Positions 47,394 through 59,024 of a stretch of DNA of 64,000 nt are shown here, piece by piece (within the stretch, counting starts at the first letter, position 1; the number at the start of each line of letters is the position of its first letter). Under the pieces are notes generated by a model. The model was given only the letters and a program-made list of their open reading frames with translations. It was not told the DNA's origin and searched no databases. A program made the translations under genes and the position numbers. The stretch covers positions 139,826,062-139,890,061 of the forward strand of contig NC_133123.1 in NCBI RefSeq assembly GCF_033568475.1, in the 5' to 3' direction. The stretch comes from Henckelia pumila. Taxonomy: Eukaryota; Streptophyta; Magnoliopsida; Lamiales; Gesneriaceae.

Positions 47394-48025
47394 GTTTATA
47401 TCTCACTGCAGTCGTTAGAAAATTACAACTTTTCTATGTGATTTTAAACAGACACTCACTTTCTTACTACAAAAGAAAATATATCTCACAAATATTATAG
47501 AAATACAATCAATATTCGAATGTTTTTGAGATGAAAGAACTTTTCGAAAATGCCCATGCTTTTTTCTTCATTGGGAATTTCCGACCATCTGCAGCTAGCT
47601 TTGAAAATTATGTTTACATTAAATGTAAATTGTTTGAACTGATTACCACGACTTTGACAGCTCTAATGACAAGTTACCACGCCACAAAATAATAATAACC
47701 ATAATCATAAGTAAGAATTTCAAATACAAAATTTTCCTAAAAAATGAAGTTAAATATTAATTATTTTTCATTGGATTATTTTTCTGCAAAATAATATCAT
47801 TCTTGCTTTCTTTTTCATATTGTAGTAAGAAATGGTTTTATACTTGCGTTTGTTGAATTATTAATCTACTCTTTGTACATAAATATGAGTTAAACGTCGA
47901 TGCTTTGTAGGTTATTTGACAACAAGATCCCAAATTCAAGACGAAATATCAAGTTCCAAAGTAATTATCTCTCCCAACTATTTTTATTGTTTTTAAATCG
48001 AACGCGTCTAGTATTTCCAAAATCA

Positions 48026-48348
48026 AGAGTGTGTTTGGTTTAAGAAGCCAAAAGAGAAAAAGTGATATTTTTTTTAAAAAAATGATTTTATTGTTTCAAA
48101 TATGTTTGGATAAATTTAAAGTGTTGTTAAAAGCACTTAATTAAGTCAAAATAAGTGTTTTTCTTAAAAGCTCATAGTTGTAGCTTTTCAGATGTTTTTT
48201 TTTTATAACTCAACTTTAAAAAATATTTTCAATATATTTATCCAAACAAAAATTATTTCAATTTTTACTTAAAAAAGTGTTTTTAAAAACTAACTCAAAA
48301 AAACACTTATTTTTAAAAAAAAACCTTTGAAAGCAAACGGACTCTTAT
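48026..48348. repeat. MITE-like repeat
   Basis: The left end AGAGTGTGTTTGGTTTAAG and the right end (inverted, AGAGTCCGTTTGCTTTCAAA) form an imperfect terminal inverted repeat. The inside holds complementary runs such as AAAAGCACTTAATTAAG and AGTGTTTTTAAAAAC. About 320 bp; a partial relative may lie at 44838-44980. Confidence 0.55.
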
Positions 48349-48629
48349 AAACTTCTATGTAGAAATAAAATAAAATAATATATCGAACGGGTTTTAAATA
48401 TGTTGGGCCAGCCCACTAGAATGAGAAGTCGGATCTTGTAACCCTAATTCGAGATATCTAGCACCACTATTTGGCCCAAACGCGGGCCCTGGGTAATGGC
48501 CCGTTTTTGTATATATCCACCACAGGATCCAGTTGAGAACTTGGTATTTTTTTTTATCGTCAATGGGGAAAATTGACGACTAAAACGATATCTCGGCGCC
48601 ATTAATCCAGCTGAGAACTTGTTTACCAG

Positions 48630-51600
48630 ATGTCAAAGTCGAAGCTTTCCAATGGAGATGGAGGTGCCAATCTGCCTCGCACTTTCAAGTACTTATTGGG
48701 TACAGTCCTATCAATCCTATCCAATTTTCTTCGCTACTGTTTGTCTTAGGATCTTGTAATTATAATGATTTTGCTTATGTGTAGCTACGCAGTTTTTATC
48801 GAGGGGAATCCCATTCATTTTCAATTCCTGGATTGTCAGACACTTGACTGAGGAAGATTATGCGGTAATATGAAAATTCTTGAGTTAAGTTCCATATATA
48901 TTTGGTCGGAGTATGCAGTTTTGGAAAATTCCATTTTGTTGCTGTGAAGCTGGGATAAGAATAGACATTTGGAAATTATCCATGTCGGAATTCAAACAGT
49001 TTTTGCATAGTTTATGGTCTAAAGTTTTAATTTTGGTCCCCAAGGATTAGACTAATTCTTACTTGCGAATGATGTTTGAATTGGAATTAACTAGTTTCAA
49101 AATTTCTGTTTCGTGTTATGAAAAATAGCACTGAAATGCTCTGGGCCGAAATAGTGTCTCAGAATTGGAGTGGAGCAAATGAACTCAGAGCATTATGTTT
49201 GTTAAATTTATAGTTTATCAGGCACCGAGTCTTATATTTCATTATTATTTCTGCTAATCATGTTGTTAATTCTTGAATGATGTCCGGGGCTTATAATTCC
49301 TATTGAGGCGGCCATATCTTTCAAAATATTCGTAGCATGCCATTTAGTGTTTTTTTTTTTCTAGTTGGCTGGAAGATTTTAGTTGTCCTTTTGAGTTGCA
49401 ATTGTTGAATCACATGTTTCAATGATAAGCTTTTATTGAATCATCTCATCTAGAAACTTTAACATGCATACAAGTGATTCAGTTGTATCAATAATTTCAA
49501 GTTTTACCTAATTCTGTTTATTTCTTGACAAAATGCAGTTGTATGCTGTTCAGTTTCATCTTTTTGTTACCTGTGTATTGTTTCTCAGCCGAGAGGGGTT
49601 TCGGCGTGCGTGCATGAGGGCAGATATTGGATGGTATGTACTTGGATGTTTCCAATGATGCCACTGTAAGGCTTGAACATGTTTTTTCATCATCCGTGCA
49701 AAACATTTCTACGTATTTCATCCACTTGGTTGGATTCAGTATTTTGCCCCGAGTTGCTTCCTCCTTCAAGTAGTTAATAACTTCAAATGAATGTTTTATG
49801 ATGATATTACCAAGATATCCGAAGTTATTTTCAAGTTGTTTAGAATGGAGCTTAATTTTTTAATAGATTAATGATTGAGTCTAGTGCCACTTTGTGCCGA
49901 ATTAAATATAAACGGATGTTCTCCTACGCCCACTAAAGTCCTTATGCTATTTATCTGAAGTACACATCTGTAAGTGACTAAGCCTTATTTTGCAGTGATG
50001 GGGTTTCAGGCACAGGAACGAATGCCGCAAAGATTTTGAAAATGGCTTGGTTAACTTTCCCTTTCGGTGCAGTTGTTACAATCGTAGCATGCTTGCTAGT
50101 ATTCTGGTGGCAAGGCCTAAGTTATTCTAGTCCATATGCACAAGCTATCTTGATTAACGGTTAGCTAATTGTGCAATCTCATAATTCACATATCTAAATA
50201 TGAAATGAAATTTTGAAAACTTTCTTTTAAGATCTACATATCCTTATATAACGAAAGGTATTGCATTTGAAAGTAATTTATGCCGTGGTTCCATATTCAT
50301 TATGTTATATCTTTCATTTATGCTTCTCTGCCTAGTTGAGATGTTTTGATTGGTTCCTTTTTCCTGCATAGGCAGGTTTTGCATGTGTACTTGAGCTTCT
50401 GGCGGAACCCTTTTATATATTGTCCCAGACCATGCTTCTTCTTCGATTGCGGTTGCTAGTTGAAACTGCAGCTACTATTTCACGCTGTACTACGACATAT
50501 TTCCTCATCCTGAAGCAACCTGACCTGGTGTGTGGTATTTTATTTGCATGTACTGTCAAATGTGAAGGACCTTTATATTCCTTTATTATGATAAGCATTT
50601 ATTGTCAAACGCGAAGGATCTTTATATTCCTTTATTATGATAAGTCATAGTTGACCATTTGTGTTATTAAATGAATTGAATAAATCCCTAATTTCTTATT
50701 GTTTGCTCTTTTAATGTTTGATTGGAACTCTAGACATACCTGAGAGCTGCTTTTAATATCCTATGTTAACCTATATGTTTTATGGTTCCCCACGGTTTTT
50801 CCTTTCTTCATAATCTTCCATCTTTTGTAGTCCTAAATCCTATTATTATAATCTGACTTTTTTTAACCTGCGTGTATTTTTTAAATAACATGAACAACTA
50901 TGGTTCTATTTTCAGGAGAAAGCAATCGTATTTTCCCTGTCCCAGACAGCATATGGAGCATTTATTTTCTTTGGTTATTGGGGATACTTTCTTCTATTTC
51001 GAGTTTATAAAAATGATGTCCTTTTCCCATTCCGGTATTGCTCTACGTTCTATAATGTTGGAGCAAAATATTTAATCTTTAATTTGAATGGCAAAGTTCT
51101 TCGGAAGTGATAGAAGTCATTATATTCAGTTTTCATTGTAAGCTGCTGATTTTGTGCAGAGTCGGGAATATGATGGCTTATGACCGGCCACTTGCAAACA
51201 TGTGTTTGATTTTCACTCTTCAATCCTTCCGGAAGTTGATTCTTCAGGAAGGTGAAAAGATGGTCCTTGTGTGGTTGGACACGCCATATAACCAAGCAGT
51301 GTATGGAATTGTGGACAAACTAGGTAAGTGGTCATTCATGACACCTTTTGCTTGTATTTATAATTGCTTGGTGTCGACGAACCACTCAATTTCCAGGTTT
51401 AGTGAGAAATTATCACACCATAATTGAGTATTCTGAAATGTATCAGTTTGATCTTTCAGGGAGCTTAGTAGTGAGACTGGTTTTTCTTCCCTTTGAAGAA
51501 AGTTCATATGCTACATTTGCAAGGTCTGCATCAGGTTTATCTCTTTTCTATTTCATTTTTATTAAAACCAAGGAAAAGAATTATTTTTTCAACTCAATGT

Positions 51601-54508
51601 TTTGTCATTCACCACTGCACAACATATTGTCTGCTGATCAAGGTTTTCTGTTGGTTTGCCGATATTTGCATTTTCAGATTCTGAAATATATGATTAGATA
51701 CATAAGGTGTGCATCACTACCAATCCTTAGGCTATTATCACTTGATGCAGGTGGTCCTGCATCATCACTGTCAATAAGAAAGATGTTCTTGAGTTTGTTT
51801 GCAGTTTACCATAGTGGCTGAAACTATATCAGTTGTGAACATCTCACATCAACAGAGTATCATGTGCTAATAGACTTCCCCATTATTTATTTATTAAATG
51901 AATTTGGAAAAAAATCGATCATTTCCTACGAGGTCAAACATTTCCAGTTTCTATCGGCATCATTTAATTTAGGTTGCATTCGTTTTTTACTATGTTAGTG
52001 TTTTATCTTAATGTCTGTGCAGGGGATCACGGAGAGAAAAAAAGGAATCTTGGCATGCGTCTGACAGATGCTCTGAAGCTTGTTTTGCTCATAGGTAAAA
52101 TTTTGTCTTGTAATGAATCATTGTTTTTTTTCCTGTGCGGTAATGAAAGTATTGTTTGGAACTCCGATTATTTAGAGTTTGCTACCTTGTATGTATTAAC
52201 CTTATGGCTGGCTGGCAATGCTTGAGTTTTTTTTTTTTTTTGAATAAAAAACCAATAACATTACTAAGAACCGATAGAATCCAACATTACAATACGACAA
52301 AGCCAGTTGGGATAACCTCTTTGAAACCATTCAAAACTAGAATTAGATTTCAGAGCTTGTCTAGCAAGGCTGTGTGTGGCCTTGTTCGCCTGTCGCCCCA
52401 TATGCCGAATTGAAACGAACTGATCAGATTGCATAAATTCTCGAATGTCCAGTGCGATGACAGCATCTTGGCCTAGATCTTCTTGAGGCTTGGTAATTTC
52501 TTGAACCGCCAACAAAGAATCAGAGAAAACATAAATGTTCGACACACCAATTTGTTGACAGAATTCCATTCCAAATCTAATAGCTTCCAATTCCATTCCC
52601 TTCACCGAGCCCCGATGTCGAATTACCATAGCTTTCGCTCCTACTATCAAACCATCAGAGTTTCGAATGATTGCACCCAGACTTCCTTTCTTTGTTTTTT
52701 GATCCATTTCAGCATCCACATCTATTCTTACAACTTTCTGGAGGGAACCATCTATGAGAAGTCAGGTTATGTCCTAATCCCACAGAACCATTACAGACCA
52801 CATTAGCAAGTCGGTAATTATCTAGCCAAGCACAACTCCAACTAACATTAGGTTCTGTTGTACCTTTTTCTCTGAATTGTGATTCCATTTGCAAACCTCT
52901 CCCCAAATAACCCAAGCCATCACCACAAAGATTTCCAACTGTGCTCTCAACAAAGTTTTAGCAAGAGCCACCAAACAGTCCAAAAAAGAAACTTTTCGAA
53001 GTAAATGCATGAGTTTTATTTAACGCCTTTCTGTTATTTCTTTAATTTTTTTATTTTTTTATATGATCAGGTCTGATGGTTATTGCATTTGGTCCGAGTT
53101 ATTCTTACTCTCTTATAAGATTGTTGTATGGTCGGAAGTGGAGTGATGGAGAGGCTTCAACAGCACTCCAATACTATTGCCTGTATGTGATACTTTTAGC
53201 CATGAATGGTAAGTTTTTGTTCTCTACATTCCATAATATTGTATATAACTTTATTTATCTAGTTTGGGGGTTAACTTATCTTTTGTGCGATTAACAGTAG
53301 TTTCATGTGTTTTTGTGGGCTTCGCCGCATGTCTCTGGATTATGTTTGACTGATTTGCAAGAAGTTTTTGTTAGTAATTGAGGTGATTTTTTTTTCTTTT
53401 GTTGTCAGGGACATCTGAAGCGTTTTTGCATGCAGTAGCAACAGAGAATCAACTTAAGCGCTCAAATGACTCATTACTTGTCTTCTCACTGATTTATCTA
53501 GTCTTGAATGTCTTGCTTATACGATCAGCAGGCGCAGTTGGATTAATCTTTGCGAATTCTTTGAGTATCCTTCAGGTTTAAATTCTTTGAGAAAGCCATA
53601 AATAGAGAATATGTTCCATTCAGTATCTGGGTATCCGCTATGATCTTCATGTCAGCCTTCTGAGTACATTTTAATGTTTTTATTCTATTTATTTATTTAT
53701 TTATTTTTGGGTGGGGTGGGGGGTCTGGCACAGCTTCCTGAGAATCATAGCTATGGTAAGAATTATGTTAAAGCCATTTGAAGTTGAAGACATGGATGTT
53801 GAGATGCTCGGAGGATTTCTCTGGCTTCAATATTATATTTTACTACAATGTAGCGATTACCTTGGTCATCAATGATTTTACAATCCAGTTTTTTGCTTCT
53901 TGACCATTACAAAGATATGATCTTCAGGATAATCTATTCAGCCGTTTTTATCAAAAGATATTTCAAGGTACATCTACATCCTATGCGACTTACCCCAATT
54001 TTCTTTCACCAATATTATAGCTTGACCTTCATTGATTTGGACTATGTTCATAAGGTCCATATTTCATTTCAGATTTTAAAAATCTCTTGTTTATTTGCTT
54101 GCAGGATTCTTTCTCCTTTCCCTTCAGCAGTTGCTTGCCGTCCGGCTTTGAATACCTACTACTTTCAGGTGTTGCCACTCTCATCCTCGAGAAAACATAT
54201 CTGAACCGAGATAACTTCTGGACGTCTTTCCCTATTCACTTCTCTTTTGGATTTGTGTGTTTCTGTGTAGCTGGTATAGCAATGTAAGTATAATTTCCTC
54301 TTGCATGATCTTACTTGATCAAGTTTCAGTCTTCTCTTTTGCTGATTCAAGAACAAAGACGAAGTGGCGATTTCTTTTGGAATTTATTCTAGATGTCAAA
54401 GTTTTGGTGAGGTATTTCTAATAGTTGTGATTTATATTCTTTTGTAGATACCGTAGAGAGAAGGCTTTCATTCACAAAATCGTACGTTTCCGGGATCATG
54501 CTGACTGA
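48630..54508 (+). CDS. RFT1: RFT1 homologue, dolichol-linked oligosaccharide translocation protein
   Basis: Fourteen exons: 48630-48699, 48785-48864, 49539-49633, 49996-50159, 50376-50527, 50916-51034, 51160-51323, 51460-51534, 52023-52094, 53071-53208, 53409-53564, 53915-53967, 54105-54283, 54448-54508. They give 1578 nt, 525 residues, with all phases consistent and GT-AG introns. Length and sequence fit the RFT1 family ([68 protein letters not shown]), a polytopic ER membrane protein of the MATE-like flippase superfamily. It is required for bringing Man5GlcNAc2-PP-dolichol to the lumen side for N-glycosylation, though its direct flippase role is debated. Intron 9 contains an antisense L1 fragment and intron 5 a 46-bp tandem duplication. 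The reading frame looks intact. Confidence 0.95.
50556..50645. repeat. Tandem duplication in RFT1 intron 5
   Basis: Two adjacent copies of about 46 bp share GTCAAA(T/C)G(T/C)GAAGGA and TTTATATTCCTTTATTATGA, with a few substitutions. Confidence 0.85.
52230..53003 (-). mobile_element. 5'-truncated L1-type LINE in RFT1 intron 9 (antisense)
   Basis: On the minus strand this reads a fragment of a plant L1 ORF2: a piece resembling the C-terminal region after reverse transcriptase ([18 protein letters not shown]; about 53000-52830), then an RNase H-like domain (52719-52264; [56 protein letters not shown]), and a poly(A) tail seen as the T run at 52230-52242. A 14-bp target duplication AATGC(T/A)TGAGTTTT flanks it (52216-52229 and 53004-53017, one mismatch). 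The two coding pieces are in different frames, so at least one frameshift lies near 52710-52830. It should be spliced out with the intron. Confidence 0.85.
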
Positions 54509-56361
54509 ATCTGCTCCGGTGTGCCCCATCCCCATCCCCGGGTTGTATTTTTGATCAAATTTACTTTCTTGTCAACTACAGAAACAATTGCCACAAAAAT
54601 TAGTTGAGAAGGCTGTCTGACTCATGATAAAGATATTTTTTTAATGCCAAGCTTAGTTATTAATAATTTGCTATAGTTGGTTTCATATCATCTTATGAAT
54701 TAGTCCGTACCACTACCATATCATGTTACCAGAAACGTGAAGAACTTCCTATGTGGGCTGCTAACAAGTAACAAGTTAGGTCGCCTTACCTTAAACTAAG
54801 TTACTTTTTAAAACTACTTGATAAAATGTAGCAAGAAAATGGCAAGTATTCACTGTTTCTCCAAGATAAGAGGTATATGCATTTCAAGATATAATGATAC
54901 TCTACCGTTCATGAGATAGAACGATGAAAGATTGAATAATAAATTAAAAGATGAAAATAATACAAATATGTTTTAGCATTAGTTATCGTAAAACTTGAAG
55001 CAAACATAATATTATACAAAATGTTGAATATCACATCTTATCGTATAGAAAGAATATAATTTTTCTCTCTATAAATTTTCAGAAACTTTTAAATGAGGGA
55101 AAACAAAATTTAATTTAAACTATAATTTTTCACCGTTGGTGGAAGCCAGTTTGACGCCACATTTAGTCATTTACTTCCAAAATTAGATTTGAAAGTTGAA
55201 ATCGAACACTTGTCTTGCGAAAGCAGATTGCATGGTTATTAGTGCTTTATTAATTTAAAGTGGAAAAACATTGTGCACGCAACTCTCTATGCATTCCCAC
55301 TCGTCCATTCCCTCTTTATTTAATGCTCTTTTCAGATTTTCAAAGAAAATTAACTACCAATGCACACGAGAGTATTTATTAACTACCAAACGTATAACTT
55401 TCGAATATTCCCTCTTTTAATTAGGAAGTTAAAAAAACAAAACTTATGCATTTTCTGCAAAATCAAATCAAATAAACTAATTCAAGTTTAACTTGATCAA
55501 TCATGTAATTGGGTTACGCCAAGATAGGACTTAGGAGATAGGCTCGAGTAATTTTATCATAAAATTAATTAAAATATTTTGTTTGAAAATTAAAAGAATG
55601 GGAAAAAAATACAAGGTATACGTACTATATTTCAAAAGGAAAAAAATAATAAAAATCATGCCACTGAACTTACCAAATTAAAATTGACTATTCTAGAATG
55701 AAGATTATGGAGAACTAGCCATTTATGATTTGAATTAAATAATTACTTTTCTAATACGTAATTAATGATGTGGTTGCCTAATAAGTACGTACGGTGTTAG
55801 GCTGTAAATATCTTGCAATTAGTGAAATACAACTTACTCAAGTAAATGTGTTAATGAATGAGTTCACTATGGCGCATCACTTCGTCAACAGTCAACACAT
55901 ACCATCGAGTGATATTTTTTTCGCCAGTCTCTAGTACTCACTAGCTTCAAAATATCGTACTCTAAAATGACATTAAATGTTTTATTTCTATTTATTTTAT
56001 TATATTACTTATTTTAAAATAAAAGTAAACTATAATTTATTGTATCTGTTGCTCAGCTATATTTGAAGTATTAATGAAATGCAATTATACAATTGGAGAA
56101 TGAAGTGTGCACGAAATTCATTCCTTTTGACCTTTGTTAACAAACCATCCTCGTTTCTTCTCATTTTTATCGTGCCATGCTACTTTAACATTCCCATCTA
56201 CATAATATATATATTTAAATTAATTATATAATTGCATAATTAATTCATTCAAAATTAATGTACAAAGGAGGAGATGAAAGACACAAATTGATGAGTTTCC
56301 ATAATCAAAATTTAAGAAGCAGAATGTGAATACAAATCCTAATCCTTGTTCTTTCTACTCT
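54509..56361. other. Intergenic, AT-rich
   Basis: It holds the RFT1 3' region and then AT-rich DNA with no gene, RNA gene or clear repeat that I can support. Confidence 0.5.
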
Positions 56362-56775
56362 TCAACATGGATCATTATCGGGCGGGTGGAAGAATTCGGA
56401 TCCAATCTTGGCCCGACAAACCGGGCAAAAGGGTTGCTTGGACAACCAGGCATGGATACAATGCAGATGAAATCCGTGATTGCAACCCGGAATCATTTTC
56501 GCGGGTTGCTGGTTCTCGATTTCGTCCAAACAAATAGCACAGTCGGAGCCCAGAATCAAGTCTTTTCCGGTGACTTCGGGGAGCTTTTCGAGATCCGAAT
56601 CCGAGAGGCCGTTGTGTTGATTGGGTTTCACGGGTGGCGGGAACTGATCCTCCTGGCCGTTGCCGGTGCCATTGTTGGTGCTTGCTGCATAGCACAGCAA
56701 GCAAATGTACACCAGGAACACCGCTGTCATCCCGGCGCACGGTAGAAACAGAGCCAGAAATATCGAAACCAGCAT
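56362..56775 (-). CDS. RING-H2 E3 ubiquitin ligase, ATL23-like
   Basis: One intronless frame of 137 residues, the usual ATL gene structure. Residues about 4-30 (SIFLALFLPCAGMTAVFLVYICLL) are a membrane segment close to the N-terminus. A GLSDSDLEKLP stretch (56-66) matches the ATL GLD motif. The RING-H2 finger has all eight zinc ligands: C79, C82, C98, H100, H103, C106, C117, C120, with the proline before C98 shifted one place, as PGC. The N-terminus resembles Arabidopsis ATL23. Such proteins sit in membranes and pass ubiquitin from an E2 to a target; substrates are unknown. The ATG at 56775 fits the family start. Confidence 0.93.
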   Translation of the reverse strand: MLVSIFLALFLPCAGMTAVFLVYICLLCYAASTNNGTGNGQEDQFPPPVKPNQHNGLSDSDLEKLPEVTGKDLILGSDCAICLDEIENQQPAKMIPGCNHGFHLHCIHAWLSKQPFCPVCRAKIGSEFFHPPDNDPC

Positions 56776-56856
56776 TTTTTTTTATGGAAGATTTAGCGTG
56801 GCGCACACCATGGCTGATGGTAGAAATTCCAATATATATAATATATGAGGGGGGTG

Positions 56857-56868
56857 GATTTATATAGT
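56857..56868 (-). promoter_or_regulatory. TATA box of the ATL23-like gene
   Basis: The minus strand reads CTATATAAATCC about 85 bp before the ATG at 56775. A GGGAT pentamer array abuts it on the upstream side. Confidence 0.55.
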
Positions 56869-56901
56869 GGGATGGGATGGGATGGGATGGGATGGGATGG
56901 C
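56868..56901. repeat. GGGAT pentanucleotide tandem repeat
   Basis: About six to seven perfect GGGAT units lie immediately upstream of the ATL23-like TATA box. Confidence 0.9.
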
Positions 56902-58230
56902 AGGGGTCCAGGCTGTAAGGGACTGTTTGACGGGAAATAAATTTATTTCATGTTACTCTCATGTAATAAATAATAATAAGTGTAAATGAATCGAATCGAG
57001 CTCAGTAATTAGCATAAATTTAAGGTATGGATTCGAAGCTCGAAAATTTTAAATTTTTTTGCTCGAGTTCAGCTAGCTCAAAATGAAGTTCAAGTTCAAA
57101 TTCGATTCAAAATGTTTGAATTTATGAGCGATCTATTCGAACTATTTTTTGAACATTAAGATCCAATGATGAATGTTCGGAAGTTTGAAATATCTGAAAA
57201 GCTCGAAATGTATATATATTTTTTACTATATAATCTATAATATTCTATAATCTATAATTCATAATCTATAACTCCTGTAAATATATGGATTTCATTTGTG
57301 ATTTTTTTCTAATTGACCTTTTTCTCCATAATTAATTATTAATTACTTCTTAATTATTATTACTCATTAATTACCCAACTATACTAATTGACCTATTCTT
57401 CGATAATTAATTAATTACTAACAAGGTTCTAAAAAAAGTGAAGTTTGTTGAAGTGTGAGAGTCAAGTTTTAAACTTTTTAAGTTTAAGCGTGATTACTAC
57501 GATCTTTAGCATACACTTAAGCGTAAAAAAACGTTTTTAATTTAAACTATTATTATAGTCATCTCAAACAAATTAACTGAGTAAATAATGAATAAATATA
57601 ATAAGTTCAAATGTAATGCATTAATTCTTTGTGAGATTCTAATAGAATTTATTTCATCATTCATTTCATAACATCTGTCATCGAACATAAACTAAATTAA
57701 TTGGTCTAATTTAAAACATTAGCTGTAAAATCCCTCAATATGTACTGTATTCACATCATCGCTACACTTAACCATACAATATTGTACATTTCTAACATTG
57801 CTAACAATCACTCACTAATAAAATCGCTAATTTATGATCTATTTTCGTCCTATTAATCAATTTTGGTTTTTAAAAAAATCACATTTAAGCATATTTAACG
57901 ACATTTGACATGATCAACTTATTTCTGACCGTTTTTACCGCTTTTGGTCGAAGCGAATTGTTTTCGTAAAACTTCAAGCTTAAACGAAATTAAGAGAGAC
58001 TTAATCAAGTATTTTATAACACTGATTACTAATGACCATAATTTAATGATAATGGGATAATATTAAATACACATGCTCCACTTAGATAATAAAAAACAAA
58101 AACAAAGAGGTTGATATATGTCGAGATATGTGATCACGTCAAAGTTAAAAAATTACATTTTAAAGAGGAAAAACTATATGAATATTGGTATTCATCGATG
58201 ATGAAGGAGTGATTACTTTGCTATTACAAC
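56902..58230. other. Intergenic, AT-rich
   Basis: Upstream DNA of the ATL23-like gene. Short repeats such as TTCATAATCTATAA near 57235-57275 are seen, but no gene. Confidence 0.5.
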
Positions 58231-58893
58231 TATGGGTGGGATTGGGTTGGGACTCGTCCCGTAACCCCCTTACTCAATTTCCGTCCCGATAAGAATTGAA
58301 ATATTTTTTTCTCACGATCCCGCACCCGATAAGTGTCGGGACCCGAATGTTTGGGATCCCGAATATTTGGGATACCGTCGGATCGGGAGAGGGTAATCAC
58401 GAACAATATTTTTTTTAAAAAAAATTTATATGAATTTTTTTTTAAAAAAAATATGAAGAAACTCAAAGAATTTATTAGTACATTACAAATAAATTAAAAT
58501 TTCTTTGTATATAACCATTAAAAACTAAAACATCTTCTTAGTATATTACAAATAAACTAAAACAACTACTTGATTAATACAATAAAAACATATAATTATT
58601 CATAATAATAAAAAAACAAAATAAAAATTTATAACTCAATGTTAATATTAAAAAAGATAAATATAAATATTAAAAAAATAATTATATGGTAGATACTTAT
58701 AAAATATTAATATTAAAACATAAAATTATAAAAAAAAATTATATTTTTTAATTAAAAAATATTATTAATATATTCGGGTCGAAAAAAATCCCGACCATTC
58801 GGGTCGAAAAAAGTTCGGGACGGGAAAAATTTGTGATGGGAACGGGCTGAAAATCGGGAAGGATCGAAAATTTTTAGAATTTTTCCAGCCCTA
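58231..58893 (-). mobile_element. hAT-type non-autonomous element, copy 3
   Basis: It begins TATGGGTGGGATTGGG and ends CCAGCCCTA, flanked by an 8-bp target duplication ATTACAAC (58223-58230 and 58894-58901). Its sequence is the reverse complement of copies 1 and 2, so it lies in the opposite orientation. It is non-coding, with GC-rich CGGGAC words at both ends and an AT-rich core. Confidence 0.9.
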
Positions 58894-59024
58894 ATTACAA
58901 CACAAATATTTCCAATATGCATGTTTTTACAGTTACATGAATTGAAGTTTGGTTTAGTTTTACGCACCAAAAAATATGTCATTTGCTTTTTAATTATACC
59001 TGACAAATCATCGCAATGTATATG

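Larger units (their letters stand above)
46981..48629. other. Intergenic with two MITE-like repeats, RFT1 upstream region
   Basis: No gene is seen. It holds the AT-rich repeats at 47156-47393 and 48026-48348, then the presumed RFT1 promoter. Confidence 0.5.

Noticed and set aside
56375-56806. 143-codon frame overlapping the RING-H2 gene in another frame
   Set aside because: Arg/Ser-rich shadow; the in-frame RING-H2 with all eight zinc ligands is the real gene.
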